Assembly: GCA_034440615.1 (NCBI GenBank)
Contig: JAOTOM010004954.1
Coordinates: 213,501 to 277,500, forward strand
Length of the DNA stretch: 64,000 nucleotides
Reading direction: 5' to 3'
DNA from: Ashinkailepas kermadecensis
Lineage: Eukaryota; Arthropoda; Thecostraca; Neolepadidae
How positions within the stretch are numbered: the stretch's first letter is position 1; each line of letters begins with the position of its first letter. A model generated the notes under the pieces. The model was not told the origin of the DNA and ran no database searches. It was given only the letters and a program-made list of their open reading frames with translations. Position numbers and translations under genes: made by a program. Shown here in pieces: positions 1-11,639 of this stretch.

Positions 1-779
1 TTGTTTAGCGATGATATGGAACTATATGTGATTTACGAATTCATACTGAGGCAGTTAGATATTTTTTTTTAAAGGGAGCATCCAATATATCGATTAAGCC
101 AAGCCTATCTATAGGCTAAGGTATCTGATGAACAGACATCCCAAAAGGTCGACTGTTCAGAAGTTTTCTGAGACTGCCAATTACAAAGAGATAAAGAATC
201 CACAGCCTAAAAGTCGAATGGTATCGAAGAAGGCATGAGGGGAATAGTAATCGAAAATTAATGGAGAAGCGTTGCGAAGGGTCTTATTCAGTTAGGAACA
301 GCCGCAGGGGTTCGTCATTCCAGAATGTCCACAAAAAGATGGAAGGTGCGAATCAATGCATCGGCACATTGCCCGCCCGAAAAATAAAGCACTGCAAGCC
401 TAGCTGACCTGCACCTAATTGTTCCTACCGCTCATATACAATGCATCTCCGCTCGAAAGAACCGGTCGGAGAGGACCTCTTGTCGTCATCCAGAGCGAGC
501 CATTCCCGCCCAGGAGCCCAAGGGATTTTGCAGCAAAGGTATTTTGCCAGAGCCGGCTGATCAGTTGATAGTTTGATAACATTCGTATAGAAGCCTCTGA
601 GCGGGACGTAATAATGCAGCTGCTCTGCATCTTTTTGTTTCAAACAGATGTGAGATTGCGTATTAATAATGGTTTTTGTGTATGAATAGTGGATAATCAA
701 ACCCCATGCCTTTTGAGTGATGGGGCACTTTTATTGAATCCAGATTATTGTATACTTTACTCAGTGTGATTTGTAAGCA
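1..779. other. No gene recognised (left edge)
   Basis: Only short, low-quality open frames occur here, with no recognisable domain. I see no RNA gene, tandem repeat or transposon terminus. Confidence 0.5.
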
Positions 780-955
780 TAGGTGGAGAAGTTCGAAAAC
801 TATTGGTGGGGCTCAATATTGGTGTATGAATTTAAATAGTGCTGCCGATTTGGTTGGCGTGGCCCACCCATGGAGTCAAATGTTGATGCTAAGAGAGCAA
901 GAAGTGAAGTTGGTGGGGCCAAGGTCCCATTAAAATAAAAGGAAACTTCACCCCT
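780..955. mobile_element. Short MITE-like dispersed repeat, copy 1
   Basis: About 175 bp that recurs in the same orientation at 62855-63030. Both copies start with a block around GGTGGAGAAGTT, share a GTGCTGC-AATTTGGTTGG block and a MTGTTRAGAGAGCAA block, and end in GGAAACTTCACCCCTG. The end, read on the other strand (CAGGGGTGAAGTTTCC), resembles the start, so imperfect terminal inverted repeats are likely. A shorter related piece is at 41677-41725. There is no coding capacity. Superfamily is unknown. Confidence 0.55.
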
Positions 956-2190
956 GTCTTGTATGTAAGTAATCTTTCTGATACTTGTGCCACAATTGAT
1001 AAATATTAATTTAAATGTACATACCAACATTTATAATTGTATTCAGTGTTGGATGAAGAATTAGAGCTGTACCACTCAAGTATCTGAACAAGCCTGGAAA
1101 ATGTAAAATAAGGCCTGGGGTGGATAATTTTCTAGAAAGTACAATCTGGCCAGCTCGTCGATACGTCGCTGGCCAGCTGCCTGCCGGTGGGCAAAAATAT
1201 TTAACGAGACAATATTTCGAGAAGATTGTCAGTACCGTGTTTCAGTCTAACAGTTTATTGTCATCTATAATCACCTTGAAAGTGAAGGCTATGTAGACTG
1301 GCTCCCCACACTGTGCGCTGAATCCTGGTGAGCCAACGCACACCTGGGAACAAATATGACAGCTGTCACTTCTTTTGATTGTTAGTGATTCAACCCAACA
1401 CACTGCTGGTGGGACTGTCATTCTGACACCCACACCGAATTGTCTCCATCTTTCACATAAATTACAGCGCAATGAAGCGTGTTGAATTGTTGAACTCGTG
1501 ACATTCTTATATTTTGTGTACCATGGCTGTTGCTACGTCTGGTAAGATACTTCAGGTTGAGCCAGCTGCACCCAGGAAAAGTTTTGACGAAACAGCGCAC
1601 TTCTACTATAACAAATGTGTTTTTAGTCAACAGACGTGCACCCGAAAAAAAACGTGGATCTTACTAACTTCGTCGTAAATCCCTGAGCATTAAACTTGAC
1701 CAGGATAACAAAGCTGACCAACCAAACCCTTCGACAAGATAATACCATTGTGCATAAATATAACAGGATGGAAGAATGAGCACATGCTTTCAATGTAAGT
1801 GGAATACACAATACGCTTTGAAAATAATTTGTTTGTCTTCAAATTATGCATCTGCCGAACTACATTTGGCAAATTGCGTGCATCACAAATTGCGCAATGA
1901 GAAAACTTTCTATATATTAATATTAAAATTAGGCAAATATTTGCCATGATGGTATGATTAGCAGCATGGTAGAAGAGCAGCCGGGGATGCTGTCTGGTGC
2001 GGTCTGTGGCAACCTCAGCCAGTCAACAACAGCTGCTGGCAAGCACACTGGGCTCGACTATGGCCAAGATTGTCGACCCGTGATATTTCAATGACAAGCC
2101 AGTGACCGATAACTGACCGACCAGCGACCGCCAAGTGAAATACCGTGTTCCATGGAGACACTATTATACGATAGCAGTAATGATACTACC
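956..2190. other. No gene recognised
   Basis: Unique-looking sequence with only short frames lacking recognisable motifs. No splice-bounded exon or repeat could be supported. Confidence 0.45.
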
Positions 2191-2194
2191 ATGC

Positions 2195-2290
2195 ACAATA
2201 TACGCTATGGTGCATACAGGGCTTGTGAAGCTGTCTCTCAATATGCAGAACGCGGGTTCGAACCTAGTTTAGCGGTCGGAAATCCTGATC
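2195..2290 (+). repeat. tRNA-derived SINE-like head (A box and B box)
   Basis: An A-box-like TGGTGCATACAGGG is followed about 40 bp later by a perfect B-box core, GGTTCGAACC (around 2255-2266). This spacing is typical of an internal RNA polymerase III promoter. The flanks of the B box do not pair into a 5 bp T-stem and no acceptor stem is visible, so this is not an intact tRNA gene. A decayed tRNA-derived SINE head is the best reading; a chance match is possible. Confidence 0.35.
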
Positions 2291-4160
2291 TCCCGCGACC
2301 ATGCAGTATGAGAGCGGCGACGCCATGTAGTCGGCCGATGGCGTCCTAAAATGGCTAAAGGTTCTTATTCTGCAGAGATAAGTACACAGCCTATGAAAGA
2401 AGGCCACTTATCACTTATCGTATGTCTATGCGATGTCTCCGCATGTTTGCATAACATGTGCCACCCGTCACAGCTCCACATCAGCACGCGCTCAGATGAC
2501 AAACAATTGCCCGCCGCTCTCGCCTCCGTGTTCGTGGTCCAAACACCCGGCTGCGGACTGCTGACTGGCAGATTGTTGTCCATAAAGGCACTTCCCACTG
2601 TGTTTGGAGAGTGGGACGTAACATTTTCTGCTGGAAATAATCAACATGGTGCTGTTTGGTCGGCCAGTACCACGTCCTGTAAGGGATCATTGTCACATAC
2701 AACTGGACGAAGGCCCTATTCCGTGCAAGGAGCTTACACTCACCGTGCTTGCTGCTGGCCGCCGAACTCCATAGGGTGTCAGTTTGAGGTCTAGGCTCTT
2801 GAGGCATAGCGGTTTGTCAATCAGCATGGTGATCCTCAGGATCAGCTGGTATTGGCACAGGCCGAACTTGTAGCTGGTGACGAACTCGTCGCCGGTGTTG
2901 GTGAGGAACGTCGTCAGGCGGGCAGGCGGGCATCAGCGCCAACTTCAACAGCGTCGCCCTGGCCGCAGTGAGCGTCCATGTCAGCGCACCATGGAGCACG
3001 ACCAACGATACCCAAACGTACTCACCAACTACACAGCCGCAACTCGTCGCAATTAACAAACCATGATTTGGCGCAGAATCTGGCACCAGCTGGAGAAAAA
3101 CTGTGAGCAACAACTGCGAAATAACAGCTATTGGTCGAACACATTCTCACTTTATCTCAATTAGAGAAGGAAGTCCTGAACGCTGAGCTCTCCGGTAGTT
3201 GTTGTTACCCTGGGAGGGTTCCGGGGACGGCGAGCGCTGAAGCTTCTAGTTGACAATGGGATGTGTATCGCTCTCTCCGCTCCTTCGTCCCGGGTCTGGA
3301 AGAAAATAAACATAACTTTACGTAGGAAATGAAAGACGCCCACAAAGAGTACATACTCACGTGGCTCTTCTCGACAACATGGGGTGGGGGGTTGAATCCT
3401 CCCTATGACAGTTTTTCCTGAGCCCCAAGGAGCATATCGCAGCGAAGCAAACATTGCCTTTCTGAGATTTGATTTCTTTGCACACATTTTGACCCCAATA
3501 ACTTAGCAGCTATATCAGGTTATTGAGATACAATGATCACAGTTCGCAAACAAAAGCCGCCATTTGTTTAAAAAAGCAAGACTCCATAATCGGGCACACT
3601 TTATTCAGCCTTCTCGTTACAGACATCACCAACTTCCTTCCACATGATCGACTGCTCTGCTACGCAGAAACGTCTTGACTGTTCATATCCATATAGTGTT
3701 AGTCTACACCAACTCAAAATTCGCCTTGAGGGGTGGGGGGGGTATCTGGCATTTCAAAGCAAAATATAAGCGTTAGTATAGTTGATTGATTATTTGGGCT
3801 TCAGGGCACACCGACTACAAGGTTCTTCAGCGCCCAAGCGTTAGTACAGTAGGAGTTTAGGGGCGCATAGACTGCGTCGGTCATGCAGCGCGTACAGTAG
3901 GTCTCTTGTTAATCCACATTAGTGTTAAACGAGAAGCAAAGCAAAGTCGAATATCGAAATTCAGTTTAAGACTGGATGCTGATGGACATGCACGTTGCAT
4001 ATTTGCGGGGTTAAATGGATTGTTTTTTTGCCAGTAATGTTAGCTCGAAGGGCATTTTCTGGACAAGCATGCGAGGTCGATTACGGGAGCAACAATCAGG
4101 ATCCAACTACGTAAGTGAGCACGTTGCTCCTGGACCACTGAGAAAGGTGCATTCAATTAG
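2291..4160. other. No gene recognised
   Basis: Several frames of 70-150 codons overlap on both strands (for example 2351-2794 +, 2481-2807 -). None shows a known domain or low-complexity signature that would favour one strand. A short G run lies near 3731. I see nothing else supportable. Confidence 0.4.
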
Positions 4161-4165
4161 TATTA

Positions 4166-4294
4166 GTGTGTGTGTATATGTATATATATATATATACATA
4201 TATATATATACACACATACATATATGTATGTATGCATGCACGCACGCCCGAACATGCAAGCATGCATGCATACATGCATACATACACGCATACA

Positions 4295-4390
<96 letters not shown>
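4166..4390. repeat. Compound microsatellite (TA/CATG/TG)
   Basis: A compound simple repeat: alternating TA/CA tracts, a GCATGCATACATGCATACA-like section near 4228-4290, about 60 bp of (TA)n, then a pure (TG)n tract to 4390. It opens frames on both strands that encode only YI or CV/HT repeats, which I treat as artefacts. It abuts the 3' end of the MULE/Ulp1 relic. Confidence 0.95.
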
Positions 4391-4391
<1 letters not shown>

Positions 4392-4589
4392 ACTAATTAA
4401 AAGCACATTTCTGATATGAAATAGCTGTTGTATAATTATGAATATATAACGATACAACAGTAATTAAGTAGAAAAGAGTTAACAAGGTATTGCAAAAGTA
4501 ATAGGACAAAAGAAATAACGTACGAGAAAAGAGTTCACAAGCTACTGCAGAAGTAATGGGAAAATGCAATAACTCACGCCGACTGAAAC

Positions 4590-5358
4590 TCGAATTCTTT
4601 GTCGATGGCCGGGCATGCTCTCCGCAGATACATCCTGGATTTCTCCGGTGATAATGCATTGGGCGTACAGGCATACGTGCACGCCACAATCGTTGCCTCC
4701 GACCTGGCATTCGATGTTGTCGGGGACGACCAGCTGTCACTGTGACCACTGACCCACTCTTCCCCCGACATCGATTAAGGTTTGAAGATCCCTGACGACA
4801 GCAGCCTCTAAGCGGTATGATTTTCCTCGACTCCCGAACATTCGGGGTGGCTTGGGCTTCAAAGAGTCCAGCAGTACGATGACTTGCTTCTCCCTGTTTA
4901 CGAAGAACAGCACCCAGTGGCAACCTGGATTATATGGTATCAGCCATATATTCTTGCAGCCATAATTGGAGAGGACAGTGGTCAGCTCACGAGACAGCGG
5001 CCAACGTAGCTAGGGTGTAGCTATCGAAAACCGAGAAGTCTTCAATACCGTGTTCTTTTGCTCTGGTGGCTAGCTTCAACAGGTATGCATCAATGATTAC
5101 GTCGTGGAGCCAGTTGTTGCCCTCAGTTGATGTCAAACTGTCTGAAGTCACAACAATATTGCCAATAGTCCACGACAGTGGCATTTTGGTAGCAGAAGCA
5201 TCATCCGGCTGAACAGCCATTATGTCAGGATCGCATTCTACAGCAGCGTCAGTGCTGTCCTTGATGTGATCAGAGCATTTGTGCTTAATCAGTATGCTGG
5301 GCACAGTTTTTCTAGTACTGTACCCACAGCGCCTTTGTTGTTCGACCTTTTCCACCAC
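4590..5358 (-). pseudogene. Ulp1/C48-type cysteine protease domain of a MULE-like element (broken)
   Basis: Read on the minus strand, this encodes the C-terminal part of a transposon protein with a SUMO-protease-like (Ulp1, C48) fold. An N-terminal motif NNWLHDVIIDAYL lies at about 5118-5080. The catalytic set follows: His in HWVLFF (about 4917), Asp in VLLDSL (about 4875), and Gln plus Cys in CQVGGNDCGVHVC (about 4715-4677). Two lesions are visible: a one-base frameshift near 4990-5000, where AAVS* must continue as LSRELTTVLSNYG, and an in-frame TGA at 4737-4739. All four catalytic residues survive. The domain lies downstream of the transposase relic at 5400-7130 and very likely belonged to the same protein. 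Ulp1 domains fused to MULE transposases are known (Kaonashi elements of plants); in the host context this is a dead copy. Confidence 0.72.
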
Positions 5359-5399
5359 TTTTCTTCATCCGGCGACTTCGGGCGTTTCTTGCCGCCGAT

Positions 5400-7130
5400 G
5401 TGTGGTCTCGCCGCACTATGCAGGAGCTGCATTTTAATTCGAGCAGACATGTCGTGTATCATAGCACGAACGAAGTCACCCGCGAGCAGTTTTGTTTTCC
5501 CATGATGTTAGTCTTGACAGTCTTAAAAAAGGATTCTACGGCTGCATTTGATAGCAGGTTAGCAGAGGCCGGGAGCACACAGCTCCAGAAGGGAGCCATT
5601 GGCGTATATGTTGTCAAGAGCTGCTTTATCATTTGCGAACAGTAGAACTGATTCAGCTTCGTCCCGTGCACCTCCGTTCCTGCTCTCTCGCGAGCCGATT
5701 TAGCCACATTTGCAAAATGGACGCCGAAGGGTGTCGTGTCCCGGAGTGTTTTTTTTCTTGATGGAGGCAGTTGGCACGGGGAAGCTAACACACCATCTTC
5801 TTCCTCGTCATCGTCGGTCTCTTCCGCACCATGTGATTGCACGGGCTCCTCCTCCAGAAAAGTTGAGTAGGCTAAGCGACATATCTATTCGAACCGCGTC
5901 GTCATTGTTTCCATATCGGTGGATTCAGACAGCTTGGTTAGTAGCCACATGTATGCTCGTCGAACTTTCTTGTCATTGAAATGAGACTTCAGGATTACAG
6001 AAAACCCTTTCGCAATATGGGCTCGGCACAAAGCGAATGGAATCAACCCCAGCTCAGTTAAGTCAATAGCGGAACTCCAACTAGAAATAGCGGTCCAGAT
6101 ACGTTTTCAAGTTTGTTTTATTCATGGAAAGCATGCCTGCCTTGATGATGGCCCAGCTGAAATCCGTGACAATGGAAGGCGGAAGGAGATCCTTTGCTGT
6201 TAGTCGTCGGTACTGGTGATTGACATGGTTGAGAAAGTGGCTGATAGTTACTGTTGTGTGCGAATTCGATAGCATGATGGCTAGTGGGTAGGAGCCTTCT
6301 TTGTCAGCCGCTACTAGTGCGTAACAGTATACATCTCGTTCCCGCACCTTGCGCACAACCGATCCAGTCGCGTCTATGTGAAGCATTGATGGGCTTCGAT
6401 GGTATGCTCGCAGCATTTCTTCTTTGAAGATATGGACAACAAAAGGCTCGATACTGTTGGTGTGCACAAATCCCAGCACTTTCTCTGAAGTTAGATCCAC
6501 CGTGCGGGAAGTTTTCATGATCACATCTATGTCGAAGTTTAGATTTTTACTGAACCTGTCTGCCGCTCTAGCTTCGCTGGCTGCATGCCTCAATACGTCT
6601 AGATCGGGAACTCCCGTTGCGTTCCCGTCTCTCAGCTCTTGCTCCGGGACGGCTTGCAGCAGGTCTTGTTGAATCAGGTATGCCCCTCTTCCCCGTGACA
6701 AGCTGCCAATTTCTTTTCGCTGTTTTCCTGTTAGCCACCTGCCGCGAGGTGGGCCATCGTGACAGCATCATCCTTCACGCCGGACGAATAGCCTGATGTC
6801 ACGATTTCCTGTTGGTACATCCTTCACCCATATGAAGTAACTTGCACAGTTCGGAAATTTACACGTAGCATATGCTCTCATGTAGTGTCCAACCTTCTTC
6901 CTGGAATCTTCATTTTTGATTCGATGGCCTCTGAACGAGAGCACGCATGATGGGCTAACGTGCTTTCCAATGTGCTTCGCCATAGCAATGGTCCATTCTC
7001 GTCGAAACTTTTTACCAGATGTTGTAAGCATGTCTGTCCATTCCTCAACGGTGAGTGAAACTTCAAACAGGCCTTCGTCGTTGTCTTCGCTGTCTGCATT
7101 GCTCGATTTTCTTTCTCCCTCAGGTTCACC
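5400..7130 (-). pseudogene. MULE-like DDE transposase relic
   Basis: Minus-strand remnants line up as one protein. An N-terminal zinc-binding part (6768-7031) has SFRGHRIKNEDS and YATCKFPNCASYF. A linker carries PRGRWLTGKQRKEIG (about 6757-6713). The core (6081-6701) has SMLHIDATGSVVRKV and IVTDFSWAIIKAGM, likely the first two acidic catalytic positions. A C-terminal part (5459-5842) has SNAAVESFFKTVKTNI, likely carrying the catalytic Glu. At least three frameshifts are visible (around 6760, between 6081 and 5842, and near 5490). I assign it to MULE-like transposases from the order of motifs and the downstream Ulp1 domain, not from a search; another C/D-x2-H type DDE family is possible. No terminal inverted repeats were found. 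Confidence 0.6.
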
Positions 7131-7149
7131 AGCTTCTTCTTTGTGACAG

Positions 7150-7500
7150 CATTCCTCTCCTGGTCTGGTCCAGCTCCTGATACCCTTCCTCGTTTCTTCC
7201 TCCGACCGACCAGGTGCCTCTTCGGGACCTAGTTCCTCTCATGTTCTTATCCAGCTACCGATGCCCTTCGTAGTTTCCTCTTCCTCCGACTGACCAGGTG
7301 CCTCTTCGAGGCCGTGTTCCTCTTCTGGACTGATCCAGCTATCGATGCTCCTCGTTTCTTATCCCTGCGACCCACCAGCTTTCTCTTCTCCGTAGCTTTC
7401 GTGTTCCGATATGGTCCAGTGTAATTCATCGTGTCTTCTTTCTCCGACTCACCAACTTTTGCTTTTGCGCAGCTTTCCTCTTCTGATCTGGTGGGCAGTT
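7150..7500 (-). repeat. Four ~84 bp (28-codon) tandem repeats at the 5' end of the MULE relic
   Basis: Four diverged units of about 84 bp, each containing variants of CCAGCT-CGATGC-CTCGTTTC followed by CCGACYNACCAGGTGCCTCTTC. Read on the minus strand they give a basic 28-residue repeat (KRKLVGRRDKKRGASIAGS, then KRHLVSRRKRKLRRASVAG). The length, a multiple of three, and the position just upstream of the transposase suggest a repeated basic N-terminal domain of the same protein, but no single frame crosses the whole region now. Confidence 0.55.
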
Positions 7501-7689
7501 GTCCTTCTTCTATATCGCTATGTAAGAGTTAATTTTCGGTGTTGTCGGTTGCATCTGAAGAGGTCATGCCTGGCTGTACGTCACTATCATCCGCAACAAC
7601 AAGATTGTCTACTGCGTCATGAAACACGGAATTCCGCTTATATCCAATTTGAAGTTTCCTAGCTAAATGTTTTATTTGTTGTACCCGTT

Positions 7690-9450
7690 TGCCACCTGCG
7701 AAATGGTTCGTCGTAGCAGAAAATGGTTTCGGGATGTATGTACGGTTGTGTCAAAGTCTGCGAAGGTTGTGTCAAATGTTCAGACGAATCGGAGAACATT
7801 GGTGAATTCGTGTCTGAATGCTTTGTTGAATGGGATGCTAGTGCTACCTGATGAAATGCGTCATCGATAGAGGTCAGGTCACGCAGTGTGCTGCTTCTTG
7901 TGTTGGTAGTGCATGCATCAGTGTTGAGATAGTCTACATGCAATGCTTCGTTTGGCCCACGTACGGTACCCAAGTGGACTACTTTCTTTTTCTGAATTTC
8001 GTTAAACCTGACCTGAGGTCAAACGCTGACGCTGAAGGTCACATGCTCGGATGTGCTGCGTCCTTGCTCGGTGGCGATTATTCGACGCTAATATCCATCC
8101 GGTAAATGTATTCAGGGGAATTTTATTCGGTACACCGTGATATTCCCATAGGGTGTAATGTTAAAGTCTTCGTTGACCGGAGGTAAAATGGTGACCTCGA
8201 GTGACCAGTTGACTTGGTGTGCTGCATGCCACCCTGATAGCGGTGGCACAAGCGTTTGAATGATTCCAATAAGTGAATTATCCGGCAAGTTATGCGGTAC
8301 CCCAGATTTGACCTCGCTGACCTTTTCGCCTCTGAAGGCGAAATGGTTCGTCATAGCAGAAAATGGGTTCGGGATGCATGTACGGGTATGTCTTCGAAGG
8401 TTGTGTCTAATTTTCAGACGAATCGCAGAATATTGGTGAATTCGTTTCTGAATGCGTTGTTGAATGGGACGCTAGTGCTACCTGATGAAATGCGTCATCG
8501 ATAGAGGTCAGGTCACGCAGGGTGCTGCTTCTTGTGTTGCTAGTGCATGCATCAGTGTTGAGATAGTCTACATTCAAAGCTTCGTTTGGCGCACATACGG
8601 TACCCAAGTGGACTACTTTCTTTTTCTGAATTTCGTTAAACCTGACCTGAGGTCAAACGCTGACGCTGACGGTCACATGCTCGGATGTGCTGCGTCCTTG
8701 CTCGGTGGCGATTCTTCGACGGTAATATCCATTCGATAAATGTATTCAGGGGAATTGTATTCGGTACACCGTGATATTCCCATAGGGTGTAATGTTAAAG
8801 TCTAAGTTGACCTGAGATCAAATGGTGAGCTTGAAGGTGACATGCTTGGATGTGCTGCTTTCTTGTCCGATGGGAGATTTTTGGCGCTAATGTCCATCCG
8901 ATGAATGTATTTAGGAGGGTATTATCAGGTACCCCGTAGATGGCAATAATGCGTGGTCAAAACAGTATTTTGCGAATATAGGTCAAACTATGAGATTGTA
9001 GGCCAGATGCTTCAATGTGCTGCATTCGTGGGCCATAACCAATGTCTGGGTGTTTTTTCGTCGTGTCAAGTGAAATTTTGCGGAAATTATCGGGTACACA
9101 AGAATTTGGCATAGTTGCATTTTTGGGGAATTTTTGGCGAACGGTGATGAATCACTGGCCATAATGGGTCATTTTGATTGATGTGCTCTATGTACGTGCG
9201 ATGTAGACTATGACCTGCAAAAATCATGTATACCCAGTGTGTCACCATGATTCTATTCGGTACCCCGTAAATAGATATAATGCATGAGTAAAACCAACTT
9301 CGGTGACCTGAGGTCAAACTGTGACATTGAAGTTCACGTAATTCGATGTGCTGCATCTTTGATGGACAGCGGACATCTAGTCGTTGGAATCATTCGGCTA
9401 AGTGAAATACTTCGAATTTTATACGGTACACCGTTTTTGACCAGAGTGAC
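7690..9450. repeat. Degenerate ~160 bp tandem repeats with a 634 bp duplication
   Basis: 7699-8170 and 8338-8805 are close copies at a fixed offset of about 634 bp (for example ATGAAATGCGTCATCGATAG at 7850 and 8484). Inside and after them a shorter unit recurs every ~150-175 bp: an ACCTGAGGTCAAA block, GGTCACATGCTYGGATGTGCTGC, then CGGTACMCCGT. Diverged units continue to about 9440. Open frames in the duplicated part are paired shadows (both strands) and carry no known motif. It looks like satellite-type DNA or a repeat-rich transposon; no termini are recognised. Confidence 0.7.
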
Positions 9451-9743
9451 CTCTCTGGACCTCTGGAGATCGAACCGCTCGTCCTACTGAAGAATCGTTG
9501 TTTGCCTTACTTTTGCAAGCGATAAAGATCATATCCTGAAAAATTGAACGAATTCGGAGAGTATGCGAATAGGATGCTGAATGCGAATGCGAATGCGTTG
9601 CTAATATCATGGACATATAATTTATAAATTAGTACTGGCAGTCTCCGACACCAACAACAACGAGACAGTATCAACAAACAAACACATGTAAACTCAAGGG
9701 AAGGCCGGGGTAGCTATGAGCTTGACTAAGAGACAGCCGAGAC

Positions 9744-10940
9744 CAGTGTCGTGCCCAAGGGGGAGGGGGTGCCGCAATTCCCCCTCCCCTGAGAGGTGGT
9801 GGGCCCCCAAGAATCGCGGCGGTGCTCATAAAAATTGCGTCGGAGTCCCAAAAAATCATGCTTGGACCCCAAAATATATTCTTGGGGTCACGGAAATTGG
9901 AGTCAGAGAACCCCAAATGAATACAGCGGACCTCGAAAGCACGCGCCGGAGACCGAGAAAACGCACCGAAGCCCCGAAAAATGCGCTGGGCCTCCAAAAT
10001 GTCCCTCCTGTCACCAAAATTGCGTCTTCGCCCTAAATTATATCGGTGAGATTCAGAAAACTCACGTATGGATCCACGCAATCACGCCAGGGCGCCGGAA
10101 TGTCGCCCGTTGGGGCCCCAACAATGTTCGTCAAGGACTCCAAGCTTCTTGTCAGGAGCCACACAAATTCGCGTCTGGGACCCAAATAACCACAGCGGAG
10201 TCCTAAGAGTACACCGGGAGCCCGAAAGCGTACCGCGGCGCTTCAACACACCAGATCGAGTTTAAAAAAATCACTGGGCATTACAACACGCCCCGTGCCC
10301 CTAAATCAACACACCTGGAGCCCTCAAAGCGCACCGCGGCGCTGAAAGCACACCGGGATCACGGAGACTGCATGAGGACTGTAAAAATCGGCCGAGACCC
10401 GCAAAGAGCGACGTGGTCTCACCGACATGCCGAAGGAGGGGCAATGGGGACAATTGCTCCCTCTTCCCACTCATCCCTAATAGGTGGTGGGCCCAAAACG
10501 ATTGCGCTGAGACTTTCAAGAATTACGCCGAGGCCTTGAAAAATAACGCTGGGTTTAATTAAACAAAATCGCACCAGTGCCCGATGTGATGTGTGTGGAT
10601 TTGGCCAGCCTGCCACCGTGTGGTGATGTCGGCTGTTTAGTGCCCAGTAAGTCCCACCGGAACCCAACAAAGTGAATTCGGCTGCCTGAAAAATAAGCAA
10701 GACCCTGAAAAATAAATCTGGGCCGTTAAAATCGCTATAAAGCCCAATCATTTCCAACAGAGGTCCCAAAAGAACGCGTAGTAAGTTAAAAAAACGTCTT
10801 CCCCTCGAAAAAAAACTCCCGCAGTGGTCCCACAAAAATCGTCCCGCCTGGAGTTTAAAAAAAATCACACCGGGGTCCGGAAAAGCGATCAGGGCTAGAA
10901 GACATTCTGAAGGGATACCCCCCAAAAAATCGCGCCAGGT
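9744..10940 (+). repeat. ~30 bp G/C-rich degenerate array, orientation A, with terminus
   Basis: The array starts with a terminus-like CAGTGTCGTGCCCAAGGGGG at 9744, a CCCCCTCCCCTGAGAGGTGGTGGG block, and then about 35 diverged units of ~30 bp built on CCCCAAAAATCGCGCCGGGG. A second terminus-like block (ACATGCCGAAGGAGGGG) restarts the array at about 10421, so two copies may be joined. The array is non-coding. The family recurs in both orientations elsewhere in the window. Confidence 0.7.
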
Positions 10941-11409
10941 GTAGAATAATTACATTGAAATCCCGACAACTTGCCTCGGAGACACGACAAATCTCACCGA
11001 AACTGCGAAAAATCGAATTGAGGACTCAATCATTCCCTTTTAGTTCACCACTCTTCAAATCTGGGGAGGTCCTCTCCACAAGCGGCTCAGCCGGCTCAGG
11101 AGCAGTGGTGTGCCTAGGATTTGGTAGGTTAGGACTAGGTCAGGGGGCACACGGATCTGAAGGAGGCCCAACCTTCCACATTTTCTAAGTCATCGAATCC
11201 CCCCCCCCCCCTCCTCCCGTTAAAAGGTGGTGGTGGTCAAAGGTGGTTTCTAATGAATATAATTAAACAATTGAATGGCCTTCCATCACGAGACTGCGAA
11301 GGCCTTGTCGTGGCGCCCCGATAGAATGGTTCAGGTATAGTTTATTTGATGAAGTCCATGTGCAAGTCCCGTGATGGTCGGCTGAGCACGTCCGTGTGCC
11401 CTGTTTCTG
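10941..11409. other. No gene recognised
   Basis: A spacer between the G/C-rich array and the 3' end of the LINE. It holds a run of C near 11201-11212 and a terminus-like CAGTGGTGTGCC near 11105. There is no coding signal. Confidence 0.4.
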
Positions 11410-11639
11410 TTTTGTTGAATTAGGCGCTTCGGCCTACTCAGGCCATTTCGCGCCGTTTATATCATATGAATAAGGTTTTAAATCGCAAAAGTCAGTCTAT
11501 CATTCCTGGAACAATTTGGTTTCTCGTAGAAAATTGAAAAGTAGCCTGATAAGAAATGGGTGATCGTCCCCCAACAATGAGAGTAAAGAGAATGGAATGT
11601 TGGTTGTGTGGCAGTAATCGATTAGTTGTTTTCTAGGGC

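Noticed and set aside
2242..2275. tRNA gene
   Set aside because: The B box is perfect but the T-stem and acceptor stem do not pair; reported only as a SINE-like head.
4015..4457. Frames over the TA/TG tract
   Set aside because: Translation is only YI, CV or HT repeats on every strand, as expected for a microsatellite.
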